A stretch of DNA of 64,000 nt from Meloidogyne chitwoodi (taxonomy: Eukaryota; Nematoda; Chromadorea; Rhabditida; Meloidogynidae), in contig JACZZP010000012.1 of the NCBI GenBank assembly GCA_015183035.1, forward strand, positions 806,001 to 870,000, given 5' to 3'. A program made the position numbers and the translations under genes. This document shows, piece by piece, positions 13,501 through 25,100 of this stretch (the stretch's first letter is position 1; every line of letters starts with the position of its first letter). The notes under the pieces are model-generated. The model was not told the origin of the DNA. It ran no database searches and was given only the letters and a program-made list of their open reading frames with translations.

Positions 13501-14654
13501 AAAATTATTAAATATTTTTAAAAAATTTGGGATTAAAATGTATATTTTATATATTTTTTAATTATTAGTCTTATAAATAATAAAAAAAAATTAAATAATT
13601 TAAATAAATTAATTAAATAATTTTTCTAAATAAAAAATTATAAAATATTCTTTTATTAATAAGAAAGAAAATATGTAAATTTATTAGTCGTCATTTTAAT
13701 TAAATTATAATTTTATATTTGCAACACAAAAATATATTTAATTAAATTTAAAAAAAATTAATTAAATTTACTAAAAATAAAAGGTTTTTTAATTTTTTTA
13801 TGTAAATAGCATAAATATTTATATATATTTTTTAAATATAAATTAATTTAATTTAAAGAAAATAATTAAAAAAACTGTCTCATAATTAATTTTATTTATT
13901 TTCTCTTTTTAGTATATTATTTCTTTATATATAAAAATTAAAATATTTAATTATGAATATTTTTAGCAGTTAAAAATAAAATAAAAAATTCCTATAGGGA
14001 ATAAATGCTAATTTTAATATTTCTTTTTATAAATTTGTAAAAATTGTATGAGATATTTAATTACTTTTTGATTCAAATAATGGAAAGAAAAATATTTAAA
14101 AATATTTATGAAAAATAAACTATAAAAAATAAATTTTTTTTAAGAATTAAAAAATTACTGTTTTTATTGTAGTGAAAACATCAGGGAGCGTCTCATTTGA
14201 GCGACACCGTTTGAGTGATAGGATTTGAGCGACAGACTTTGAGCGACAGCCATTTGAGCGACGCCGATTGTTAAAATTCGTCGCCCAAATGAGACTTTTA
14301 CAACTGTCGCTCAAATGGCATCGCTCAAATGGCTGTTGCTCAAAATCGCTCAAATCCAATCGTTCTGTCGCTCAAATGATACCCCCCCCCCCCAAACATT
14401 AAAGCTTTACGAATAAAATTTTTTCTCTTTTGTTTCTCTCGTCTGTTCTCTCTCCTTTTCATTTTCTCTCTTGTTCTTATTCTATTCTCTCTAAAAAACA
14501 TTTTGCTACATTAAATTTTAAAAAATTTAAACAAAAATGGCGGCGTGAATATTAGGATTTTGAGTCGGAAAAATTACGTTTCCGAAACGAGAGGTAAAAA
14601 TCACAAGTTTTAGAATTTTTTTGTTTTTTTATAATTTTTTGCATATTATTTATA
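10543..14654. other. 4.1-kb AT-rich intergenic region (divergent upstream regions)
   Basis: The GPCR (-) and SETDB1-like (+) genes are transcribed away from each other from this interval. About 10.55-14.15 kb is nearly pure A/T with no long ORF, RNA gene or clear repeat. One foldback element (about 14184-14393) sits near the right end. The G/C-containing stretch at 14400-14650 is the probable promoter and 5'UTR of the methyltransferase. Confidence 0.5.
14184..14393. repeat. Foldback element built from the word GCTCAAATG
   Basis: The left half repeats the word (C)ATTTGAGCGAC about five times. The right half repeats its reverse complement GTCGCTCAAATG about five times, so the whole can fold into one long imperfect hairpin. 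It ends in a run of ten C. A 70-residue minus-strand ORF crossing it is only a translation of the repeats. Confidence 0.8.
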
Positions 14655-17600
14655 ATGTCATTTGATTGTGCGGCTACAGAATTTGATATTAAACCTTCTA
14701 CAAGCAAATTGCGAGAACGAATTAGAATACTTAATATTGAAGAGAAAAACAAATTGGTTAATGAAACTCGAAAACTTTTTGAAGTTTTTTCAAAAGAATG
14801 TGATGGAATTATTAATAAAGATGTATGATAACTTTTTATTTTTTTTAAATAATTTTTTTATTGAGCTAAATAACTGATTTATGGATCTTGAACAATTGGG
14901 GCGCCACCCAAAATATTCGCAATGGCATAGTAAAAACATGTTTTTAGGGGTTATCGAGGTCGCTGATTATGAATCTGATCTTATCACTAATTCTTATCAT
15001 TTTATCACTAATTTTTTTAATCACAGATTTTATCATTGATATTTTCCAAATTACTCAACTTATTAATTCAAAAGAATATGCTATTCGATTTTTATAACAA
15101 CGTAAACTATCTGTAACCCCACTATGCCCATCATGTAATCAGCAAATGAGCGAAAATCTTGCTAGAATCTGATTTTTAAAATTAGTGATTAAGAATTCGA
15201 TAAGAAAAGATTCATAATCAGCGACCTCGATAACCCCTAAAAACATGCTTTTACTATGCCATTGCGAATATTTTAGGTGGCACCCCAATTGTTTAAGATC
15301 ACCTGGGGGGTATTAATTAAATTCCTTTATTTCAGGTACTTACTTTTGATTTAATTAAAAAAGTATTTAATCATTACAATAATTCAACAATTGATGAAAT
15401 TATTGAAAATAGTGTGGAAAAATTCAGATTGGAAACTTCACAAGTTGTTTTGGCTATTTGTAAACATTTAATGATTGATAAAACAAAACCTACAAATTTA
15501 ACTAAATTAATCAAATTTTTGGCTTTAGATGAATATAAAGTAATTAAATTGATTGATTTATTACTTTGTGAACAATCAGCTGATATAGATGATCTTCTTT
15601 GTGTAAATATTTATTTTTAATTTAATTTCGGTTTTTAATCATGGGTATATTTTAAACGTCGAATCTATTTAATTCTGAAAGTGAAAATTTTAATTAACTT
15701 TTTTAAATAATATTTAATATTTCTTTTTTAGAAACTTTTAATTATTCCTTGTGATGCTTTATTATTGCTTACAATAATTTGGACTGAATTGGAATTTCCA
15801 AAGGTTGCACGTCTTTTTGAGCCATATTTAACTTATCCACCTCCAACTGTTGAAAAAATTACAAAATCTGAAATAAAACAAGCAGAAGATGATTTTAATC
15901 AATTACTTGAGGAACATTTAATACTTTATTCAGGGATAGATAGGAATATAATTGAAAGGTTTTTCTTTGTAAATTTACTCATAAAAGTAAAAAGTTAGAA
16001 TTTTTCAAAATGTTTACAAATTAATAAATAGATTATTTACAATTTTAGTAATGAACAAATTGTCAATGAGATAGATAATCTTTTTGAAATATTCAATGAA
16101 TATAATAAAGAAACTGTGGAAATGATGAATAAAATGAAAGAAATAGACCAATTTGTGGTATTTTTTATTTTATAAAAAAATCTAATTTTTTTATAGAGTC
16201 ATGTGCCTGATCATGAATATTGCATTGAAACAATTGTTTCAGATTCATCCGATTCGGATTCAGAAAATTTGGAGGTTTATTTATTTCATTACTTTTATCT
16301 AACTGTCAGAATAAAAATTTAGGACGATTTAGTTATTTTCTCTGAGAGATTAAAGAAATGGCCAAATTGGCTTGAACAAGAGTTATCCCAATCAAATTTA
16401 AATAATCATCTTATTTTAGAAGAAAATCAATTTTATTTTGCTCCAATCTCTAAATTATGTAATGATGAAAATACTCCACATGGTTATACAAAGTGTAAAA
16501 TACTTAAAATGGTTTTTAATTGTTTATTAAATTTCAAACATAATAAAAAAAATTTAGGATTCTCTTGGCCTATGTCAAGTTAAAAGTTTTCTCTTTTCCG
16601 AATCTTATGGTATTTTAATAATTTTTAATTAAAGTTTTTAATCAAAAATTAGTTTCTCCATTAACTGCTCTAGTCCAATCGATCCATTTAGCAATGGGTG
16701 ATGCACCGACTATTAGATGTCCAGAAGGTACACGAGTCGTGGCTTTATGTAAACGTGGAGCTGTTCAAATAGGTTCTCTGGTTTCTACTTATTTTGAAGG
16801 AACAATTGCTGTTAAACCATTTAGCCAAAATCGTTTTGAATATTTGGTTTGTTTTTGAATTATTTTTTATTTATAATATTATTTTATTATCTGAAGGTCT
16901 TTTTTGACAATGGTATTGATGCTTATGTTAAACCAACAGACATTCGTTTAATGTTTAAGCAACCATTGGACGATAACCAAAAATTCCAGCCAAGACTTGC
17001 CTATAAAAATATTTCCGATCCAGTAAGAGCTGAATTCATTCGGTTAGTTCTTTTTAATAATTAAATTGTTATAAATTATAAACTTTTTTAGAAATTATTT
17101 TGCTAGCTATCCTGATTGGCCTTTAATACAACTTAAAAAAACCGAAAACATGCAGAGAATTTTGGTATTTTGTTTATTTTTTGTACTTTTGTGTTAATTT
17201 TTTTTATTAAAATTTTATAAATATAATCGATCAATTTAACTATTTTTATTAAATAAAATATAGGCAATTCGTAATGGTTTAAATGATTCAGCTTTTGTTC
17301 TCGATGTGGATAGACAACTTGCTCTTCTTCGATTTCCTGGAGTTAATAAAGCAGGATGGCCGTCCAATCAGTCAATTACAACTAGAACTGCTAAAGACTG
17401 CATAATTGTTGATTGTAAAGGTATCTTTTTTATCATTTTTGTTTACATCTTTTTAAATTTTTAGAACACATTCATAATGATGAATGGGTATATCGTGGTA
17501 ATCCTTTACGCTTTCCAACTCTTGCTCTTTCAACAAATGGTCAAATATTGCAACAAAATCTTTCTTCGGTTTGTTTTTTTTTTAATTTTCCTTTCTGAAA

Positions 17601-20231
17601 TAATTTTAAAAATTTCTCAGAGGCCATTAGCTAGAACTGGACGTAAAATGGGTCAATTTGAAATGGCTTTTCATCACAACAATGTAGATTTTTATAAATC
17701 ATTCCAAATTATGCAAGAAATAAGACAAAAACAAACGGCAAGGAAAACTTCAAAACAACAACAAACTTTTGAGATTCAACCAATACAAACAAGATCATCA
17801 TCCGGAATTGATAAATCTTTTCTTTTGAAAAAAAAATTAGCTTTTCAGGTCTGAAATTAATAAATTAATATATTTACTTAAATTTGTAGGTTCAAGAAGA
17901 ACGAGTTAATATTCCAAAATGGAATCTCTTAAAAAATTATCACACAAGTACTGGCAATGAAACAAAATTTAATTGCTCGTCTGTTTGCTTAAGTTCAGTT
18001 AAAGTTCCAAAAAATATAGATCGTTTCCAATCACCCTATTCTATTCCTTTGCAAAATGGCTGGGCTCGATTGGTACTTTATATTAAAATATAATTTATAT
18101 TTTTTAATTATATATTCTATTTAGACACTTAATCTTACTTGTGATTCAAATAGCAAATCTTATATAAAAAAATATATTATAGTCAAAAAGAAAATTTTAT
18201 ATAGAACACCATGTGGAATTCAACTTTCTTCGATTGAACAAATTGCTGAATATTTACAAATTACTAAACAACCAAATTTAGCAATTGATATGTTTACTTT
18301 TGATCCTCAAGTTAGGCCTGAAATTCGAATTAAATTAACTAATGTTGTTTTAGAAGATTTTACATCGGTTAATTAAATTAATTTAAAATAATAAATAGAA
18401 AATATTTTTTTAGGGTCAAGAAGCAATTCCTATATCTCTTGTTAATTCTGTTAATGAGGCAGCTCTACCGGACGTATGTTTAGACTATATATTTATTTTT
18501 TATTATTAATTTTTGTTTTTGTTAAATTATTATCAGCGCACTATTTTAAATAATTTTTTCAGATGATTTATCGTCCTAGAAGAACAGGAATAAAAAGGAT
18601 GGTTCCTGGTGATTTTTTCTTTTTTTTTAATTTATTCCTTTCTGATAATATTAAAATGATTTTATTCAGGCACAGAAAAACTTGTTGAAGAATCTATTAG
18701 CCCACTTTTTTGTACTGGTTGTACTTGCATAGGTATTTTATTATATTATTTTTTAAATTTATTTTTAAATTTTCAGATGATTGCACAAGTGAAAAATGTG
18801 AATGTCGTCAATTAACAGAGGAAGCACAAAACCAATTAAGCGAGTCATTAAAAGTTCCAAAATCATCGCCAAAAGGATACAATTATCGAAGATTAGTGGA
18901 TAAACATATTAGTGGAATTTATGAGGTTTTTTTTAAATTAAAAGTAAAATATTTTATTTTAAAAATTTTTTTAGTGTAATTCTAATTGTAAATGTAATAG
19001 ATTAACTTGTTTTAATCGTGTTGTTCAACATGACATACAAATACCTCTACAGGTATATTTTAACTTTGTAAAATCTTATTTTTAAAATAAAAAAATTTTA
19101 AATTAATTATTTAACATTTTTAGTTATTTATGACAGCTGATAAGGGTTGGGGTGTTCGTACCCTTGTAGATATTCCTGAAGGAACATTTGTAAGATTTTT
19201 ATAGTTTTAAAAACATATTTTATTTTAAAAAAGGTTTGTACTTATGCTGGTGAACTTATAGATGAAGAAATTGCTGATAGTTTACAAAATGATATTTATT
19301 TTGCTGACTTAGATTTGATAGATGTTGTAGAACGTGAAAAAAGGCAGCAAGGAATTGACTATATTGATGATGGTTATGTTGATGATGAGAGTTAGTTTTT
19401 AAAATAGTTAATTATGTTTAATTTAATTTTTTTTTAATGACATTGTTATATTTTACTTTTATTTTTAAAAATATTTTTTTAGATTTTGAACCTCAATCAT
19501 CTGGAAATAATATTATTCAAGTTGATTTAACAAACGATGATGATGATGAAGCTTTTGTTGAGCCTTCAACTTGTCCTCAATTGTCTGATAATGAAGATGT
19601 AGCTGAACCGACCTCTGAAATGGATGACCAGTAAAATAATAATAATATGAAATATTTTATTTAAAAATAATAATTTAAGATTACGATCAATTGAAATTTC
19701 ATCAGAAAAAATAAATGTACAACGAAAAAATAATGAAAAACAAAAAGGTATTAAAAAGATAATAATTAATTTAAATTTAATAATATTTTTAAGAATATAT
19801 TTTGTATATAACTTTATTATTTTATTTAGTTCTTCCTTGGAAAGATGAACATTTTCAAAAATATTTTGGTAAAAGTTTTTTGTTTGTTATTGATGCAGCA
19901 AAGACGGGAAACATTGGAAGGTTCTTAAATCATTCGTGTGAACCAAATTGTCAAATTCAGCATTGTTTGGTTTCTTTTTTTAATTTAAATTATATTAATA
20001 TTTATATGTTTTTTTAGGTCGATACTCACGATTTGAGATTCCCTTGGTGTGCATTTTTTACAACAAAATTTGTAAAAGCTGGTCAGGTAAATATATTTAT
20101 ATTAAAAGATTTATATAAATTTATTTTTTAAGGAAGTTACGTGGGATTATATGTATGAAATTGGTTCAGTCAAAGATAAATTTATATTATGTACTTGTGG
20201 TGCAATTAATTGTCGAGGACGGTTACTTTGA
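14655..20231 (+). CDS. met-2: Histone H3K9 methyltransferase, SETDB1/MET-2 type (bifurcated SET domain)
   Basis: The protein has 1186 residues from 27 exons, beginning 14655-14822, 15336-15602, 15732-15958, 16049-16157, 16197-16274, 16323-16511 and ending 19483-19630, 19680-19747, 19830-19969, 20018-20086, 20133-20231. Summed exon length is 3561 nt with every phase consistent. The order of domains is the SETDB1 order: an N-terminal helical region; Tudor-like segments (about 364-560); a methyl-CpG-binding-type domain (about 726-806, with [11 protein letters not shown]); a cysteine-rich pre-SET ([23 protein letters not shown]); and a SET domain starting GWGVRTL. The SET domain is split by an acidic insert (about 995-1085), then resumes with NHSCEPNC (about 1118) and the post-[13 protein letters not shown]. 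The AdoMet and zinc motifs are intact, so it should be active. In C. elegans MET-2 makes H3K9me1/2 and represses repeats. Intron 1 carries a TIR element. Confidence 0.95.
14885..15303. mobile_element. MITE-like element with about 110-bp terminal inverted repeats
   Basis: It lies in intron 1 of the SETDB1-like gene. The left end GATCTTGAACAATTGGGG and the inverted right end (GATCTTAAACAATTGGGG when reversed) match. The match continues inward past CGCAATGGCATAGTAAAAAC, GGGGTTATCGAGGTCGCTGA and TTCATAATCAG. No coding sequence lies between the arms. It is non-autonomous and the superfamily is not determined. Confidence 0.85.
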
Positions 20232-20470
20232 ATAAAAAACAATTTTTAAATATTTTTGGTTTTTAAATAAATTATGTTTGTAAATATTTCATAAATTATT
20301 TTTATAAAAATAATGCAATAATTATGCTTTTAATTATAATTTAAAAAATTTTCTTTAAAAATATATAAATTTATTTATTTTAGAGTTTTAACTAAAATAT
20401 ATAATTTTGATTATTATTATAAGTAATTGAGTATATTTTTTTCTTTCTTTTTTTTCTCATTAAAAAAAAA

Positions 20471-21270
20471 TTAATTAAATGCTTGGCCATGTAGAATTTG
20501 ATAATCCCAAATGAATAATCCCATAATTATTCCAATAAGAATCTTTAAAAAAAATTAAAAAATAATTAAAAAAAAATAAACCGTTGAAGCAATATATTGA
20601 TTATAATGAAAATCATATACAATTAAAACCCTAAAAATAATCTTTTTAAAATTTTAATAAATTTAATTACTAACCAAATCATAATTCCAAAGGCAATAAT
20701 AAAAAGTACTGTTCCAACAACAGAGTAAATCCTTTCCATTTTATAATTGGCAACATTAAGTAAATTAAGTACTAAAATTAAATAAATATATATTTATTTT
20801 TTAATAAATAATTACCAAATAGAACAAGATTAATGATGACAATAATAAAATTTAGACCACTCACAAAACCTGTTCGACCTGTAAAAATAAAAAATAATGA
20901 TTAAGCATTTTCATTTTAAAAATATAATTAATAAATTTAATTTTATAAAAATTAAAAAAACACAATTTTAACAAAACTTTAAAACAATTTAAAATAAATT
21001 TAAAAAATATTTATTTACCTTCATAAAAACAAGTTCTACCTCCATACCAATAAACACAAAGTAGAGAACAAACAATAAATCCAAAAATTATCTAAAAATA
21101 ATAATAATATTATAAATACAAATAAAATAAAATTTCATCAAACAAACAAAAAAATTTTTATTTTTATTAAAATTTAAATACATATATTTAAATATATAAT
21201 ATACCTGTAAAATTTTAATAACTCCTCTGTTAGTTTGTAAATAAGCTGTATTTAAAGAAAGTCCGCCCAT
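20471..21270 (-). CDS. MARVEL-like four-helix membrane protein, copy 1
   Basis: The protein has 139 residues from six exons: 21270-21205, 21091-21019, 20878-20816, 20771-20675, 20630-20582 and 20542-20471. Four hydrophobic helices are evident: around IIFGFIVCSLLCVYW, LNFIIVIINLVLF, YSVVGTVLFIIAFGIMIW and ILIGIIMGLFIW. It begins MGGLSLNTAYLQTNRGVIK and ends YQILHGQAFN. The size and topology fit the MARVEL/synaptogyrin-like class of small vesicle or membrane-apposition proteins, but I cannot name an ortholog. A paralog with the same intron positions lies at 39224-40096. It is convergent with the SETDB1-like gene, with 239 bp between their stop codons. Confidence 0.85.
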
Positions 21271-22165
21271 TATTTAAAAATAAATTTATTTAAAAAAATA
21301 ATATATTTATTTAATTAAAAAAAAATAAAAAATAAATAAATTATAGAAAAACCAATAAATAAAATAAAATCAATACTAGCAAATTTACTTAAATTAATTT
21401 TATATTGTGTATGGTTGTCATGGGAATTAATTACTTTAAATACTATTAATTTTATTTTTTATTGAAGACAAAAGAAGGAATAAATAAAAAACAAGTTTAT
21501 TTATTTATTTGAAACTTTTAAAATAAAATTAATATAAAAATTAATATTTAATTATTAAAAATAAATAAAAACATTAATCTCCTAATTAATTAATTATTTT
21601 ATAAAAATATTTTTTGTAATTTTTTAATTATTAAAAAACATTCTTTAATTTTTAAAAATTAGTAGAAAATGATAAGAAAATAAAATATATACTATTTTTA
21701 ATAAATAAATAACTGATAAAAAATATTCTTTAAATAAATATTTATCTTATTTTTGTTGGGGAAAAAATTAAAAAAAATAAATATATCATAAATAAAATAA
21801 AGAAAAACTTTAAAAAAAAATTTTTCTAAATAAAAAAGAGAAAATAAAAAATGTGAGAAACAAAAAAAAAATAAAAAATCAATTTAAATCAGAAAGAAAG
21901 AAACAAATGTTCAAAAAGTTGTTTTAAATATTTTTTTAATTTAATAAAAAAATTTTTATTTAAAATATTTTTGTTTTTTAAAATATTTAAAATTTAATTT
22001 AAATATTTATATAAATTCAATAACAATTTTAAAAACATTTTTAATATTTAACAAATGGTAATTTTAATTTAAAAAAAAAATTAATAAATTTTTATTTTAG
22101 TGTCGTTCTTTTCTTTCTTCTTTTTTTAAAAAATCTTTAAAATTTTAAATATTTAATTAATTAAA
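21271..22165. other. Intergenic region between MARVEL copy 1 and R2
   Basis: AT-rich sequence upstream of MARVEL copy 1 and downstream of the R2 stop codon. I see no gene, RNA or clear repeat in it. Confidence 0.5.
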
Positions 22166-25100
22166 TTACCAATTTTTATTTTTATTTTCTTCATCTGAAA
22201 TATATTTTAAAATTAAATCTAATTATTTTAAAAATATTTTTTAAAATAAATAAATACCTTTTATTATTTTATTTTCAATTTCATAAATTCCTTTATATTC
22301 CATTTTAAATTCTTTTTTACATAATGGGCATTTATCTTTTTCTGCACCGTTTATATAACTAAAATATTTTCTTATAGACCTAAAAAGAATTCAATAATGT
22401 ATTTAAAAAAAAGTCCCTGGGTCGAACGAATAATAGTACGGCTCTAAAAGTTTGACATCTTGCTGGGTACTTTTTATGGGCTATTAGGAAAAATTATGAC
22501 TTCGGACCTGCGGGGGTCCCTTGGTACCTAAATCGCGATGGTCACAGGGATATCTCGGGAACGGTAAGAGATAGCGTAAAGCTTCCGCTGAAAGGGCACG
22601 GCTCCTTGATGAGGAGATATCAAATAAAAAAAAGTCGGATCAAAAATCCCAAGTTGAAGGGTAGATATGCTTGACCAAAAGTCAAAAATCTCGAAATTTT
22701 TTGAGATTTGAAAAATTGAAAAGCCTTGAAGATATATCAATCAGTTAAGAGTGACCTGTCATAAAAGAAGAGAGAAAATGTGAAGCAAAGTTTCTGAAGC
22801 AGGGAAAAATGTGAAGCAAGGGTTTGAAGCAATGTAAAAAATTACAAATTTATACAAATGCAATTGTACAAAAGTACAGTTGTACAACTTTACAAAAGTA
22901 CAAAAGTACATTTTACAAAAGTACAATTGTACAAAAGTCCAATTGTACAAAAGTAAAATTGTACAAAAGTACAATTGTACAAAATTACAACTGTACAAAA
23001 TTACAATTTAACAAAAGTACAATTGTACAAAAGTACAATTTTACAAATGTACAAAAAACAAATTAAGTTTTAGGAAATTGAACATTGCCTCAATTTCTAA
23101 ATTGAAGCATTGCTTTCTGCGAAAAGTGAAGCTAGAATTTTTTATAAATTTTAAATTAATTTTATTAAAATTGATATTTAAATTTGGAATAAAAAGAAAA
23201 GGATTAATTTTGACCTGTTTCACAGGCAAAAATAGCCTTTCTTTTCTCTAAATATTGAAAATGTTATAAGGCAAGTTTAGTACATTTTCTGCCTCTTTTT
23301 AAATTATTTTTTGTATCTACATATTGCAAAAATTTAAAAACCAATAATTCATTTAAATAATTTAGTTTTATTAATTATTGTTTATATTTATAATATACTT
23401 AAAAATTTTTTATTTTATTTAAGCTTTTAAATATTTTATTTAATTTGCTGTTAAATTCTGATTTTTAAAAATTTTGTTTGATAAAAAATGTGAGTTTTTT
23501 TGAATATTTTTAATTTTTTTATCATATTTTGAAAATTTTTTTAGTTTGTTATTCTAATATTTTTAATTTTATATTCTTTTTATCAAAATTTTTTAATTCT
23601 TTTTTCTGATTATTTTAAATTCTGCTTTTTAGTATTTTTATAAAAATTCTGATTTTGTTTTATAAAAATTCTGATTTTTTTATTTTATTAAAAACCTGAA
23701 TTTAGATAGAAAATTCTTACTTTGTTATTTTCTAAATTTTGCTTTTTTCAAATTTTTTAAATTTTTGTGATTTTTTTGATGTTCCTTAGTATAGGGACCC
23801 GAGCTTGAAACTTTGGCTGTTCTTTAGTATATCGGGTCCGAGCTAGAAACATGTACTATATATTAATCGATTCCCCTCGTCGAACTGAGCATGAATATAT
23901 AAGAATTTCTTGCCGGAGACGAATACTCGCTGAGATACAGGTCCCTGAAACTTGAAAAACCATAGGGGGGAGTAAGCTCTTCAAAGTGATTACCGCGGCT
24001 GCACTTAAATTATTTTCACTGAATTAATTATTTTGTTGTAATTTGCCCCGTAGAATAACGCATGTACCAAAAGCCAACGAGAGATGGGCTCCCAAATGAA
24101 GAAGTCATAAAACACTCCCAATAGGTCCGTTTGGCGTGTTTCCAGCAAATTCCGAGCTGTCATAACTTTGTTCATAATCGTTCAATCAAGAATTTTGGCT
24201 CATTCTATAGGTCTAGAAGCTCTTTCGAATGAGCTATCATACACATATTCTAATTTTTCATCCCAAAAATGAATTTATTCCTCCCCTATGGTTTTTTAAG
24301 CTTCTGTGACCTGTATCTCAGCGAGTATTCGTCTCAGGCAAGAAATTTTTATATATTCGAACTCAGCTCTATGAGTGGAATCGAATGGTATGTCTTCAAC
24401 TTTCGAGCTCGGGTCTTATATACTAAAGAACAGCCAAATTTTTTTCCACTAATTTAATTTTCAAATTATTAGTGTCCAATGCCAACAAAAGAAAGAAAGA
24501 GGCATGAGAAGAGGAAGGAGCAGAGACTAACAGTAAGGCAGAACAGCCCTCTTCAGGGCTATCTTGATGACGCCCAAACTAGCAGTGTCAACGTTCCGGT
24601 AGATTTACTTTTAATTTAAAGATAATTTTGGGTACTTTTCCTTTAAGGGTGCAAATGTCCGCAATTTTTATCCGCAAGTAATAATATTTATTTTTCAAAG
24701 GGATTATTTTTTTAAATAAATACTGTATTTACTCGATTAATTGACTTGGCGCAGCGGGTAATCTTTTTTTGAGAAAAATTTAAAAAATTGTTGATTTTTT
24801 GCCTCCAAAATAATAAATAATTAAATAAAAGGTAAAATTTCGGTATTTGCCCACCTCACAAAACAAAACAATGTAAATGTCATTCGAAAGAGCTCGTCAA
24901 GCTGGATCGAACGACACCAAAATTAGCCCGCGGGCTCAATTCTAGGGCGAGATACAGGTCCCCGAAAATTGAACAACAATAAGGGGGAGTAAGCCCATTT
25001 GAGGTGATTACCGCGGCTGCACTTAAATTATTTTCACTGAATTAATTATTTTGTTGTAATTTGCCCCGTAGAATAACGCATGTACCAAAAGCCAACGAGA

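Noticed and set aside
22258..22379. Isolated broken RING gene
   Set aside because: Its phase, position and missing parts fit exactly as the penultimate coding exon of R2, so it was joined to that gene.
22824..23066. 80-residue plus-strand and 79-residue minus-strand ORFs
   Set aside because: Both are translations of the tandem repeat and have repeat-like Gln/Lys/Cys/Thr content.
24269..24457. 62-residue ORF in foldback A
   Set aside because: It lies entirely in an inverted arm and has no counterpart in the matching positions of elements B and C.
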